64,000 nt of DNA from Microbulbifer aggregans (lineage in GTDB: Bacteria > Pseudomonadota > Gammaproteobacteria > Pseudomonadales > Cellvibrionaceae): the NCBI RefSeq assembly GCF_020524005.1, contig NZ_JAIVKK010000001.1, positions 62,001 to 126,000 on the forward strand, written 5' to 3'. Positions 1 through 8,818 of the stretch are shown piece after piece. The translations under genes and the position numbers were made by a program. Under the pieces are notes generated by a model. It saw only the letters and a program-made list of their open reading frames with translations. It was not told where the DNA came from and searched no databases. Position 1 is the first letter of the stretch. Each line of letters opens with the position of its first letter.

Positions 1-41
1 GTTGTAGAGATCACAAAGAATTAAACGGGTAGGGGAAAGCA

Positions 42-1370
42 ATGAAACTGACCGGTGAGATACTGCTTGAGGATATGAGCGAGGCCGAGCGTGCCCGTGC
101 GGAAGTTGTGGAATCGGTGTTGCCAGCAGTGCGCGAGGCTGCGCCCGAGGTGGATGCCAATGCCCAGTTTCATATGCCCCACGTGCGTCAGTTCAGTGAA
201 TCCGGTCTGTTGGGGCTGATTATTCCCACTGAATATGGTGGCCTCGGCGGCGGACTTCGAGATCTGGCTGCGGCCTGTTTCGCACTGGGTTCTGCCTGTC
301 CTTCTACGGCGCTGGCCTTCTTTTTCCATTGCAGTGCGGCCTCCCGCGGTCTGCTGGCGATGGAGGCGCTGGACGCCGGGCTGTTTACTGAAGACGAGGC
401 GCCCCAAGTGCGCCAGTTCGCCGAACGTGTGTTGTATGGCATGGGGCGCGACGGCTTCTGGTTTGCGAATTTTGCCAGCGAGTCGGTGAAATCTGAAAAG
501 GCTGCGGTAACTATCAGTACCGAGGCGCGCAAGGTGGAGGGTGGCTACCTGCTCAACGGAGTAAAGTCTTTCGGTACCGGCACTGGGGTCGCTGACAAGT
601 ACCTGGTCACCGCCAGCCTTGAGGGATTCGACACCGCGGAAGGCCTGTGTACTTTCTTTGTGGATCGTGACGGAGATGGTGTGCGCCCGCGCGCCCCCTG
701 GGATGCCATCGGTATGCGCGGAACCAGTTCCGGCGGCATCGTGCTGGAAAATTATTTTGTGCCGGAAGACATGTCCCTTGCCATTCCTGGTGCTTTTACC
801 CGCTGCATGCAGATGAGCCGGGGCAGCTTTGTTGGCAACCAGATGGCTGCGGTTTGTGGCTATGCCGGTGCAGCGCACACGGCTTACCAGAATGTGCTCA
901 AACATCTTACCGAGAAAAAATTCGCCGATACCGGCAAGCCCATTGGAACGGCACCCTATCAGCAGGAGCTGATCGGCAACATGATGGTCGACCTGCAGAC
1001 ATCGCTGCTGTGGTTGCGCCGCCAGTTGCAGCTGGAATCCAGCGAGCCACCAATTGCCAATAAGCACGAAGTGGTCAAGCAGTGGCGGTTGTGCAAAGGG
1101 GTTGTGGCGGAGTCCGGATTCCGAATCGCTGCCAACGCCCTCAAGGCCAGCGGTACTTCGGGCACCATGGGTGACCCGGCGCGTTTCCTGCGTGAATTGA
1201 CCATGGGCATTGTGCAGGCCTTCCCGGCCGAGCGCGGCCGCCTGATGGCGGCGCAAATGGAAGTGGAAGGTGCCGAGCAAAACCTGTTTGGCGTTAGTGA
1301 CAAGGTTGAGGAACAAAAAAACGCGGAGCAAAAATCTGCGAATCAGAAAGTTGCAGAGCAGCAGGCCTGA
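42..1370 (+). CDS. Acyl-CoA dehydrogenase-like flavoprotein
   Basis: A 442-residue protein with the acyl-CoA dehydrogenase layout: an N-terminal helical domain with the 'GLLGLIIPTEYGGLGG' segment near residue 56, a middle beta domain ('GYLLNGVKSFGTG') and a C-terminal four-helix domain. The usual catalytic-glutamate stretch is not obvious at the C-terminal end. It may therefore belong to the DszC/hydroxylase-type branch, which uses reduced flavin and oxygen, rather than being a beta-oxidation dehydrogenase. The last 25 residues are a Glu/Gln/Lys/Ala-rich near-repeat ('EQK' units), probably a disordered tail. An AGGGGAAA ribosome site precedes the ATG. It is the first complete gene of a rightward operon and lies 11 bp upstream of an aldehyde dehydrogenase. 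Substrate unknown. Confidence 0.8.
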   Translation: MKLTGEILLEDMSEAERARAEVVESVLPAVREAAPEVDANAQFHMPHVRQFSESGLLGLIIPTEYGGLGGGLRDLAAACFALGSACPSTALAFFFHCSAASRGLLAMEALDAGLFTEDEAPQVRQFAERVLYGMGRDGFWFANFASESVKSEKAAVTISTEARKVEGGYLLNGVKSFGTGTGVADKYLVTASLEGFDTAEGLCTFFVDRDGDGVRPRAPWDAIGMRGTSSGGIVLENYFVPEDMSLAIPGAFTRCMQMSRGSFVGNQMAAVCGYAGAAHTAYQNVLKHLTEKKFADTGKPIGTAPYQQELIGNMMVDLQTSLLWLRRQLQLESSEPPIANKHEVVKQWRLCKGVVAESGFRIAANALKASGTSGTMGDPARFLRELTMGIVQAFPAERGRLMAAQMEVEGAEQNLFGVSDKVEEQKNAEQKSANQKVAEQQA

Positions 1371-1381
1371 GCGGAGTCACG

Positions 1382-2824
1382 ATGCAAAATCAGCACATGT
1401 TGATAGGGGGAGAGGCGGTAGCTGCCAATGGCGGCACCACCTTTGCAGTCACGGCGCCGGCGACCGGCGAGGTTCTGGCGGAAGTGCCGCGTGCAGGTGC
1501 CACCGACGTGGATCTCGCGGTACGGGCCGCGGCGCGTGGTTTTGAAGCCTGGTTTCGCCTGCGCCCGGCAGAGCGCGAAGCGGCTTTGCTGCGTGCCGCC
1601 GAACTGGTCGCCCAGGAAGGGCACGCGCGTTTCCTCGATACTCTGATTGATGAAAGTGGGTCCACGATTTCCAAAGCGCGGGGAGAAATCGCTTACACGG
1701 TCGACCTGTTGCGTACTGCTGCGGGCGAAGCGCGTCGCCTTTACGGTGAAACCTTTCCCAATGATGACCCCCGTCGCATGTCGCTGGTCATTCGCGAACC
1801 GCTGGGTGTGGTGGGCGTTGTGTCGCCCTATAACGCGCCGCTTTCGTTGCTGACCAAAATGTGCGCCTTTCCGCTCGCAGCGGGCAACAGTCTGGTGATT
1901 AAACCCTCCGAAGAAACCCCGCTCACCGCGCTCGCATTTGGCCGTTTACTGCTGGACGCCGGTGTGCCGCCGGAGGCGGTCAGTGTGGTGACCGGTTTTG
2001 GCGGTGAGTGTGGCGCGGAGCTGGTGAATCACCCAGGCGTGCGCTGTATCGCCCTGACCGGATCCACGAATACCGGTATTGCTGTGGGGCAGGCCGGTTT
2101 GAACAGAATGCGCCGCATGCAGCTTGAGCTGGGTGGCAAGAGTGCGTTGTTGGTGCTGCGCGACGCAGATCCACAGCAGGCGGCAAAAATCGCCGCACAG
2201 GGTATCTTTACGCACAGCGGGCAAATCTGCATGGCCAACTCTCGCATCGTCGTGGAGCGGACGATTTATCAGCCCTTTATTGATGCGCTCAAAGTCGAAG
2301 CTGAAGCACTGTTTCTCGGGGATCTGCGCGATGAACGCACGGTTTACGGACCGCTGATCAACGGCCGCGCAGTAGAGAAAGTTCTCGAGCATGTGCATGA
2401 GGCGATTGCGAGCGGTGCGCAGCTGCTGACTGGCGGCGAGATTATGCAGGGGTTGGTGGTTAAACCTACCGTGCTGCTGGACCCGCCGCGGGACAGTCGC
2501 GCGTGGCGCGAGGAAAGCTTTGGTCCTGTGGCCAGTGTGGTGGCGGCGGATGACCTTGAGCAGGCGATCGAGATCGCCAACGACAGTGATTACGGCCTGT
2601 CCGCTGCCGTGCTGACCAACAACCTGCAGTGGGGAATGCACGCTGCGCGGCGGATTGCCTCCGGCGCTGTGCATATTGGCATGCACGCATTCCAGAGTAA
2701 CGCACTGGCGCCCATCGGCGGGGTGGGGCTCTCCGGGATGGGGCGTAGCGGTGGCCACTACAGTACTGAGGAATTCACCGAGGTGAAGTGGATCAGCGTC
2801 GATGTCGGGAGCCTGCCCCGTTGA
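1382..2824 (+). CDS. NAD(P)-dependent aldehyde dehydrogenase
   Basis: A full-length (480 aa) ALDH-superfamily enzyme, expected to oxidise an aldehyde to the acid in the cytoplasm. Visible signatures are the substrate/cofactor loop 'SPYNAPLSLLTK', 'KPSEETPLTA', 'FTGST'-like 'ALTGSTNTG', the catalytic glutamate motif 'LELGGKS' and the catalytic cysteine Cys283 in 'SGQICMANS'. GGAG lies just upstream of the ATG. The gene is tightly packed between the acyl-CoA dehydrogenase-like gene and an alpha/beta hydrolase whose start overlaps its stop codon, so it is part of the same operon. The specific aldehyde cannot be read from sequence; in this context an aldehyde released by ring or side-chain oxidation is likely. 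Confidence 0.9.
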   Translation: MQNQHMLIGGEAVAANGGTTFAVTAPATGEVLAEVPRAGATDVDLAVRAAARGFEAWFRLRPAEREAALLRAAELVAQEGHARFLDTLIDESGSTISKARGEIAYTVDLLRTAAGEARRLYGETFPNDDPRRMSLVIREPLGVVGVVSPYNAPLSLLTKMCAFPLAAGNSLVIKPSEETPLTALAFGRLLLDAGVPPEAVSVVTGFGGECGAELVNHPGVRCIALTGSTNTGIAVGQAGLNRMRRMQLELGGKSALLVLRDADPQQAAKIAAQGIFTHSGQICMANSRIVVERTIYQPFIDALKVEAEALFLGDLRDERTVYGPLINGRAVEKVLEHVHEAIASGAQLLTGGEIMQGLVVKPTVLLDPPRDSRAWREESFGPVASVVAADDLEQAIEIANDSDYGLSAAVLTNNLQWGMHAARRIASGAVHIGMHAFQSNALAPIGGVGLSGMGRSGGHYSTEEFTEVKWISVDVGSLPR

Positions 2825-3642
2825 GCGAGGTAAGCACAGTCCCGATCCGTCGGGGTTACCTGGATCACGCGGCTGGGCAGCTGCATTACCACTGTTGCGG
2901 CTCTGAACAGTCACCGCTGTTACTGCTTTTGCACCAGACACCCAGCTCGTCTGCCATGTATTTACGCCTGATGCCGTTATTGTCGCAGCAGTTTTTTGTT
3001 GTCGCGGTGGATACCCCCGGATTTGGCAACAGTGACCCTCTGTCTGGAGAGCTTTCCATTGCCGCCTTTGCCGACGTCATTTATCGCGCGGTAAGTGGTT
3101 GTTTTGATCGCCCCGCACTGGTTTTCGGACACCACACTGGCGCCGCCATTGCAGTGCAGCTTGCCTTTGATCACCCGGAATTTGTACGGGCATTGGCGCT
3201 CAGTGGGCCAACACTATTGACGGATGCACAGAAGCAGTCGTTGCCGCTGGCTGCCGAGACTGTACCTGTTGCGCCGGATGGCGCCCACTGGCAAGTGATG
3301 TGGCAGCGGCTGCGGGCCAAAGACCCTGAAGCGGAACTCGCCCTCAGCCTGCGCGAAACAATTCTCGCCTTTACTTGCGGCGAATACTACCAGGCGTCTT
3401 ACCGCGCGGTAGCCGAACAGAATGTTGACCGGCAATTGGCGGCAATTGAATGTCCAGCACTGGTTTTTGCCGGCGGCAGGGATCTGCTGCGTTCCGCGGT
3501 CGCGCCTACGGTGCGGCTGTTGCAGCGGGGTATGGCGGCCGCGTTACCGGAAGACGCGGGTACTTACGTATGCGAGCGTCAGCCCGCGGCGGTCGCTGAC
3601 CTGTTGCGACGTTTTTTTCTTGAGGTTGTGGACGCGGGATGA
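2821..3642 (+). CDS. Alpha/beta-hydrolase-fold protein with atypical active site
   Basis: About 273 aa with an alpha/beta hydrolase core: the 'LLLLHQTPSSS' oxyanion strand, 'VDTPGFGNSD' and an acid position 'AGGRDLLR'. The nucleophile elbow reads GHHTG, so the usual serine of G-x-S-x-G is a histidine. The region that normally ends with the catalytic histidine reads 'DAGTYVCERQP', with no histidine. The protein may be a non-classical enzyme (a lyase, a cofactor-free oxygenase or a C-C hydrolase) or a non-catalytic binding protein. I chose the TTG at 2821 because GGGAG lies about 9 bp upstream and it overlaps the preceding TGA; an in-frame ATG at 2788 is the alternative. Part of the 42-8564 operon. 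Confidence 0.75.
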   Translation: MSEVSTVPIRRGYLDHAAGQLHYHCCGSEQSPLLLLLHQTPSSSAMYLRLMPLLSQQFFVVAVDTPGFGNSDPLSGELSIAAFADVIYRAVSGCFDRPALVFGHHTGAAIAVQLAFDHPEFVRALALSGPTLLTDAQKQSLPLAAETVPVAPDGAHWQVMWQRLRAKDPEAELALSLRETILAFTCGEYYQASYRAVAEQNVDRQLAAIECPALVFAGGRDLLRSAVAPTVRLLQRGMAAALPEDAGTYVCERQPAAVADLLRRFFLEVVDAG

Positions 3643-3694
3643 TGCTTATTGTCCGGCAGTCACGTACGAAGACATAGGAGGCGTAAGCAAACCG

Positions 3695-4297
3695 ATGGAT
3701 CTGCAAAGAAACAGTCTCGGGTTGGGCCGTCGGCCGGCGCTGTTACTGGTGGACATGATTGTCGGGTTCACCAGCAGCCGCTGTCCACTGGGCACAGACT
3801 GCCCCGATGTGGTGGCGGCTAACCGGCAGTTACTGGAGCGTTTTCGCGCGTTGGGTCTCCCTGTGGTGTTTACTACCGTGGTGTACCACCACGATGGCGA
3901 GGCGCGTGTGTTTCGCGATCGAATTCCGCATCTCAATGTGTTGAAACCCGATTCTGAATGGGTACAGGTGGACAGCAGGCTGGAGCCGCAGGCCGGGGAG
4001 CCGGTGATACCCAAGCAGTGGGCCAGCAGCTTCCACCGAACAAGCCTGGATGCCTGGCTGCGGGAGCAGGGTGCGGATTCGCTTGTGGTGACTGGCCTTA
4101 CAACCAGCGGCTGTGTGCGTGCGACCGTGGTCGACGGTTTGCAGTACGACTATCCGGTAGTGGTGCCGCGCGAAGCAGTAGGTGATCGCAACCCTGATGC
4201 ACACGAAGCCAATCTTTTTGATATGCATGCCAAGTATGCGGATGTGGTTTCGCTGGAGGAAGTCCTGACGTTACTGCCACAGCCGCAGACTGCTTGA
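3695..4297 (+). CDS. Cysteine hydrolase (N-carbamoylsarcosine/maleamate amidohydrolase type)
   Basis: A 200-aa isochorismatase-fold cysteine hydrolase with the full triad: Asp20 ('LLLVDM'), Lys107 ('IPKQWAS') and Cys140 in 'TTSGCVRATVVDG'. That last motif is characteristic of N-carbamoylsarcosine amidase and maleamate amidohydrolase (NicF-type) proteins, which release ammonia from a carboxamide. The ATG at 3695 is preceded by TAGGAGG; the open frame extends upstream but has no good start there. A putative FAD monooxygenase and two maleate-isomerase-like genes follow, which fits a half-amide of a (substituted) maleic acid as substrate. A second, diverged copy lies at 26,219-26,887 beside cyclic-imide-hydrolase-like genes. 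Confidence 0.88.
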   Translation: MDLQRNSLGLGRRPALLLVDMIVGFTSSRCPLGTDCPDVVAANRQLLERFRALGLPVVFTTVVYHHDGEARVFRDRIPHLNVLKPDSEWVQVDSRLEPQAGEPVIPKQWASSFHRTSLDAWLREQGADSLVVTGLTTSGCVRATVVDGLQYDYPVVVPREAVGDRNPDAHEANLFDMHAKYADVVSLEEVLTLLPQPQTA

Positions 4298-4362
4298 ATG
4301 TGTAGCGCGCCCGACCGGAATGCGCGTTTTCGAGAACAATAACTGAAATCTGGCGAGTAGTT

Positions 4363-5577
4363 ATGTCTAAACAGTCTCCTGTCATTATCGCTGGTGCAGG
4401 TCCCAGTGGCTGCGTATTGGCCCTGTCCCTGGCCAAACAGGGTATCCCGGTGCAGCTGCTGGAAAAGTGCGACAGTCTGCCGATCGATTTGCGCGCATCC
4501 ACTTTCCATCCGCCATCCCTGGAGATGATTGCGGATTTGGATGAAACCGTCATCGGGAAGATGCTGGAGCGTGGGCTCCATGCGGATCGTTACCAGTACC
4601 GCGATCGCAGTACCGGCGAGGTGGCGACCTTCGATATGGCCATGATTGCCGATGAAACCCGCTTTCCTTTTCGCCTGCAGTTGGAACAATACGAACTCAC
4701 GCACTTTATCTGCGAGGCGCTAGCCGACTATCCATGCGCGGAAGTGCGGTTCGGCTGCGAGCTGGTGGATTACACCCAGCAAGATACCGGTGTGACCGCC
4801 GTCGTACGGACCGCTTCCGGGGAAGAGCGTCTCACCGGATCCTATATTGTCGGCGCGGAAGGTGCCCGCAGTGTGGTGCGCAAGCGGTCTGAAATTGGCT
4901 ATATGGGGTTTACCTACGACGAGAAGTTCCTGGTCGTCAGCACCAGTTTTCCCTTTGAACAGGTTTTTGAAGATTTCTCATACGTAAATTACGTGTCGGA
5001 TCCGGATGAGTGGTGCGTGATCCTGCGGACGGACAAACTGTGGCGTGTGCTGGTACCGGTGTTTCCGGCGAGTGAGGAAGAAGAAGCCTACTACCTGTCG
5101 GATGATTTTGTGCAGTCGCGCCTCCAGCGCCTGCACGCACGCGACGAAGACTACGATGTCCATCACCGAAGTATTTATGCGGTCAACCAGCGTGTTGCCG
5201 AAACCTATCACCTGGGACGTGCGCTGCTGGTGGGCGATGCCTGCCATATCAACAATCCGCTGGGGGGCATGGGCATGAATGGCGGTCTGCACGATGCGTT
5301 CAACCTTGCCGACAAACTGCAGCGGGTCATCCTGGAAGGTGCCGATGCCGACGCAGCATTTTCCCTCTACGACCGCCAGCGCCGTGAACTGGCGGTGCAG
5401 TTTGTCCAGCGCCATACCATCGAAAACAAAAAACTGATGGAGGCACGCGATCCGGATGTGCAGCGCAAGCGGCAGCAGATGCTGATGGACACCGCTGCCG
5501 ATCCGGAGCGGGCCAGGGCATTCCTGCTGGAGCGATCAATGATCAATTGCGTGCGTGACAGTCTGGTGGTGCAGTAA
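4363..5577 (+). CDS. FAD-dependent aromatic-type monooxygenase
   Basis: A 404-aa class A flavoprotein monooxygenase (PobA/UbiH/MhpA type). The N-terminal Rossmann motif 'VIIAGAGPSGCVLALSLAK' binds FAD. The second FAD motif is 'GDACHINNPLGGMGMNGG' near residue 290, and the C-terminal helix 'DAFNLADKLQRV' follows the usual pattern. The enzyme should use NAD(P)H and O2 to hydroxylate or epoxidise an electron-rich ring, plausibly a pyrrole, pyridine or phenolic compound. It sits 65 bp after an amidase and 65 bp before a maleate-isomerase-like gene, so it probably acts in the same route. Substrate not determinable. Confidence 0.88.
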   Translation: MSKQSPVIIAGAGPSGCVLALSLAKQGIPVQLLEKCDSLPIDLRASTFHPPSLEMIADLDETVIGKMLERGLHADRYQYRDRSTGEVATFDMAMIADETRFPFRLQLEQYELTHFICEALADYPCAEVRFGCELVDYTQQDTGVTAVVRTASGEERLTGSYIVGAEGARSVVRKRSEIGYMGFTYDEKFLVVSTSFPFEQVFEDFSYVNYVSDPDEWCVILRTDKLWRVLVPVFPASEEEEAYYLSDDFVQSRLQRLHARDEDYDVHHRSIYAVNQRVAETYHLGRALLVGDACHINNPLGGMGMNGGLHDAFNLADKLQRVILEGADADAAFSLYDRQRRELAVQFVQRHTIENKKLMEARDPDVQRKRQQMLMDTAADPERARAFLLERSMINCVRDSLVVQ

Positions 5578-5642
5578 AAAATCCGAACGAGCATGGCATT
5601 AATAATTGCGTGGCCGATTGCGCGCGCGTGGAGAGAGCCCGA

Positions 5643-6476
5643 ATGACATTCCCAACCGAGATCGATCTGTCAAAGACCCGTGAGCGTTCACAGTTCACCA
5701 ATGGACATCGCGATAATTATATCGGCCACCGCGCCAAGATCGGCGTGGTGATTCCTTCCACCAATACCTCGGTGGAATACGACTGCCAGCGCTTGTTACC
5801 GCGTGGCGTCACCTGGCATACCACGCGCTTTATGATCGATCACCCGGATCTTAGCGATGATGCCAATTTCATGCGTTTTCTCGAGCGCCTGCGTGAAACC
5901 ATCGGCGACTCCATCGAGAGCCTGATGACCTGCAAACCCGATCACGTGATGATGGGTATGTCCGCGGAAACCTTTTGGGGCGGTATCAAGGGCAACGACG
6001 GATTTGTTGACCGCATTCAGGAGTTGGTGGGCGAGGATACTGGCCTGACGACCGGGGCCAACGCCGTGATCTCGGCCCTGGAAGCGCTGGGTGTACCGGA
6101 AAATTCCGGCAAGACCCTGTCGATCATCACGCCCTACCAGCCGGTGGGTGACAAGAATGTGCGTCTGTTTTTTGAGGATGCCGGCTACCGCATCAAGCAC
6201 TTGGTCGGCCTGCGTTGCGCCAATGCCCACGATGCAATTGCACTGGTGCCGGAGCCGCAGGTACTCGACATCGTGCGCGAGATTGACGGTGATGATGTGG
6301 ATGCGATTGTGCAGGTAGGCACCAATCTTTCCACCGTCGGCGTATTCCCGGCGATGGAAAAAATGCTGCAGAAACCAGTGTTGCCGATCAATGTCGCTAC
6401 CTGCTGGCACGCGCTGCGCAGCTGCGGTATCCATGATCGTTTCGACAATATGGGCTGGTTGCTGGAAGAGCACTGA
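5643..6476 (+). CDS. Asp/Glu racemase-superfamily protein, maleate isomerase-like (copy 1)
   Basis: 277 aa of the maleate isomerase/arylmalonate decarboxylase branch (COG3473-like). The N-terminal 'IGVVIPSTNTSVEYD' loop binds carboxylates in this family. Both cysteine positions used by maleate isomerases look changed: the first reads 'MGMSAETFWGG' (serine) and the second, normally GCT, reads 'QVGTNLST'. The ATG at 5643 follows GAGAGAGCCC; an upstream ATG at 5610 is less likely. It is paralogous to the gene at 7788, with an MFS gene between them. Conversion of a substituted maleate to the fumarate form is an inference from family and neighbours, and the missing cysteines argue for caution. Confidence 0.82.
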   Translation: MTFPTEIDLSKTRERSQFTNGHRDNYIGHRAKIGVVIPSTNTSVEYDCQRLLPRGVTWHTTRFMIDHPDLSDDANFMRFLERLRETIGDSIESLMTCKPDHVMMGMSAETFWGGIKGNDGFVDRIQELVGEDTGLTTGANAVISALEALGVPENSGKTLSIITPYQPVGDKNVRLFFEDAGYRIKHLVGLRCANAHDAIALVPEPQVLDIVREIDGDDVDAIVQVGTNLSTVGVFPAMEKMLQKPVLPINVATCWHALRSCGIHDRFDNMGWLLEEH

Positions 6477-6509
6477 CCCGGCTACACATCGTCCGGAGGC
6501 GAAGCGACC

Positions 6510-7721
6510 ATGTATATCGCGGTATTTATTGTCCTGCTGGACATGATCGGTTTTGGGATCATGTTACCTATCCTGGCCTATTACGCACTGCAATTGGGGG
6601 CCAGTCCTGGGGTGGCAACATTCTGTATGGCGCTATATGTGGTCGGAATGTTCTTCGCTACCCCGGTGTGGGGGCGGCTCAGCGACCGTTTTGGGCGCAA
6701 GCCGATCCTCATGGTCAGTCTTACTGGTTCGGTAGTGGGCTTTATTTTCCTGGGGTTTGCCTCTGCCGTATGGATGGTGGCAGTGTCGCGGCTGTTCAGT
6801 GGCCTGATGGCCGGCAACCTCTCCGTGGCGCAGGCTTATGTGGCCGATGTAACCACTGATCAGGATCGCGCAAAAGCAATGGGCATGCTGGGGGCTGCAT
6901 TCGGGATCAGCTTTATTGTGGGGCCGGCACTGGGCGGGTACCTCGCCGGTGATAGTTTTGCCGATGCCAATTTGCAGTTGCCTGCCATGGTGTCCGCGTG
7001 CCTATCCCTTTCCGCCTTGGTGGTGGTGATCTTTTTCCTCAAGGAAAGCCTGCCTGAAACAAAAAGGGGATCGGTGGAGAGCACTTCCTTCCGGCAGTTG
7101 CTGGCCTGGGTTGGAGGGCAGCGCACCTTGTGTTTGTTGCTGGCTTCGGTCGGGGTGTACAACCTCGCGGCGGGCTTCGTCGAATCGGTATTTCCGATCT
7201 GGGCCGACGCCACGGATATTGCCCACGGCCCGAAAGACCTGGTGCCGGTACTGATTGCCGCGGGCATCGCCATGGTCATTGTTCAGGGGGGGCTTATCGG
7301 GCCGCTGTCCCGGCGCTTTGGTGAGCGCCGCCTGATGCGCGCAGGCGCGGTTATTTTTGGAATCTCCGCGCTCCTGGTAACGCTCGCCGGCGGGATTGGC
7401 AGTGTGCCAGCGGTGTCGGCCGCATTGATGGGGCAGGCGATTGGGGCTGCTTTTGTACTGACCTCCATGCAATCGCTGACATCCAAGGAAGTGCAGGCCG
7501 ATAATCGCGGTGCGGTGATGGGACTCTACAATGCCTTGGGTACACTGGGGCGCGGGACGGGTACGGCGATTACCGGCAGCGCTTTTGCCGGGATCGGTGT
7601 GCACGCGCCTTACTACATTGGCTCGGGCCTGATGTGTTTGCTGCTCCTGCTCGCCCTCGCACTGCGTGCCCCACAAGCTGAAGAACCGCTGGCCGCAGAG
7701 GCGGTCGCGGGAAATTCTTGA
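6510..7721 (+). CDS. MFS transporter, drug:H+ antiporter-1 like
   Basis: 403 aa with 12 predicted hydrophobic segments. The MFS motif A in the loop between helices 2 and 3 reads 'GRLSDRFGRKPILM', and a weaker repeat 'GPLSRRFGERRLMRAG' lies in the second half. This layout matches DHA1 (TetA/Bcr-like) proton antiporters in the inner membrane. A GGAGG-type ribosome site precedes the ATG. The position between two maleate-isomerase-like genes suggests movement of a small organic acid or pathway intermediate rather than drug resistance; direction and substrate are unknown. Confidence 0.88.
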   Translation: MYIAVFIVLLDMIGFGIMLPILAYYALQLGASPGVATFCMALYVVGMFFATPVWGRLSDRFGRKPILMVSLTGSVVGFIFLGFASAVWMVAVSRLFSGLMAGNLSVAQAYVADVTTDQDRAKAMGMLGAAFGISFIVGPALGGYLAGDSFADANLQLPAMVSACLSLSALVVVIFFLKESLPETKRGSVESTSFRQLLAWVGGQRTLCLLLASVGVYNLAAGFVESVFPIWADATDIAHGPKDLVPVLIAAGIAMVIVQGGLIGPLSRRFGERRLMRAGAVIFGISALLVTLAGGIGSVPAVSAALMGQAIGAAFVLTSMQSLTSKEVQADNRGAVMGLYNALGTLGRGTGTAITGSAFAGIGVHAPYYIGSGLMCLLLLLALALRAPQAEEPLAAEAVAGNS

Positions 7722-7787
7722 TAATTGTCATGCCGGCCCCTGCGGGTGGCCGGTATAACTCTCAGGAAAGTATTTCCGGGAGTTCTC

Positions 7788-8564
7788 ATGGACAACTATC
7801 AAATCGCCCGCCGAGCGCAGATCGGCGTCATCATTCCTTCCACTAATACCGGTGTCGAGTACGACCTGCAGCATATCAAACTGGACGGGGTTACCTGGCA
7901 CCCATCCCGATTCTGGATCGAGTTGCGCAACTGGTCGGACGAAATGTCCCGTAGCGGTGACGACGAAAACACCGTGTTTGAGCGTTTTCTGGAAATCATG
8001 CGCGGTGAAATTCCCGTGTCTATCCGCAATATCCTTTCTGCCAAGGTCTCCCACATCATGCTGGGCATGTCCGCCGAGACGTTCTGGGGTGGACTGGAAG
8101 GCAATATCGCATTTGAGCGGGAAATTCGTGACCAGATAGGAGATCTTGGTCTGACTACCGGTGCCGGTGCAACTAAGGATGCCCTGAATTGCTTCGGTGC
8201 CAAACGCATTTCGGTGATCACTCCTTACCCACAGGTGGGCGACGACAACGTGCGGCGCTTTTTTTCGGATATCGGTTTTGAAGTGGTAAAGGTCAAGGGT
8301 ATGAACCGGCCGTCAGCCACCGCCATTGCAGAAACTCCGATCCAGGACGTCATAGAAGCTGTGCGTGAAGTCGACGGAGACGATGTTGATGCAATCATCC
8401 AGTGTGGCACGAACCTTTCAACATTGGATTTGTTTCCGACGCTTGAGCACTGCCTGCAGAAACCCCTGATACCGATCAATATTGCAACGGTATGGCATGC
8501 GCTGCGCGCGTGCGGTATCGAAGACCGGATTATTGGCAAGGGGCGCCTACTCGAAGAATTTTAG
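7788..8564 (+). CDS. Asp/Glu racemase-superfamily protein, maleate isomerase-like (copy 2)
   Basis: 258 aa, clearly paralogous to the protein at 5643: shared 'IGVIIPSTNTGVEYD', 'LGMSAETFWGG', 'LTTGAGA', 'VDGDDVDAI', 'GTNLST' and a near-identical C-terminus ending 'GRLLEEF'. The second catalytic position reads 'IIQCGTNLST', so a cysteine is present but one residue before the canonical position, while the first position is serine. The start at 7788 has CCGGGAG just upstream. Two diverged copies in one operon may form a heteromer or act on two related diacids (for example methyl- and ethyl- or carboxyethyl-substituted). Last gene of the first operon. Confidence 0.82.
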   Translation: MDNYQIARRAQIGVIIPSTNTGVEYDLQHIKLDGVTWHPSRFWIELRNWSDEMSRSGDDENTVFERFLEIMRGEIPVSIRNILSAKVSHIMLGMSAETFWGGLEGNIAFEREIRDQIGDLGLTTGAGATKDALNCFGAKRISVITPYPQVGDDNVRRFFSDIGFEVVKVKGMNRPSATAIAETPIQDVIEAVREVDGDDVDAIIQCGTNLSTLDLFPTLEHCLQKPLIPINIATVWHALRACGIEDRIIGKGRLLEEF

Positions 8565-8682
8565 CTGGTGGGTGAGCCATTGTGGTGATTACCTTCAGGG
8601 GGGCGCACTTTCCTGGGGCTGTGTGTTCAGGCTATTGAGGTGCACCATCAAATTTTAAAAGGGCAATACCAGAAAACGCTTG

Positions 8683-8716
8683 AAAAGATATAAAAGCATA
8701 ACATAATAACATTTAA
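8683..8716. promoter_or_regulatory. Putative GntR-type operator/promoter region of TonB receptor 1
   Basis: AT-rich stretch containing CATAACATAATAACATT (8697-8713). It shares the ATAACATT half-site with the perfect inverted repeat at 28,551-28,572 and lies about 100 bp before the receptor start. One of seven related sites in the window; see findings. Confidence 0.4.
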
Positions 8717-8818
8717 GCTGGTCGCGATTGCGCGGCCGCTTCGAATGGCCGATCGCGAGCGGTAACAGATTTGCCAGGTGACAAGCGGTACAAAAATAAC
8801 GAATTTTCTGGAGTGGCT

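Noticed and set aside
21-1331. Long minus-strand open frame opposite the first acyl-CoA dehydrogenase-like gene (and similar at 1946-2941, 12,720-13,787)
   Set aside because: Shadow frames: no family features, no ribosome sites, and the opposite strand has complete enzyme signatures.
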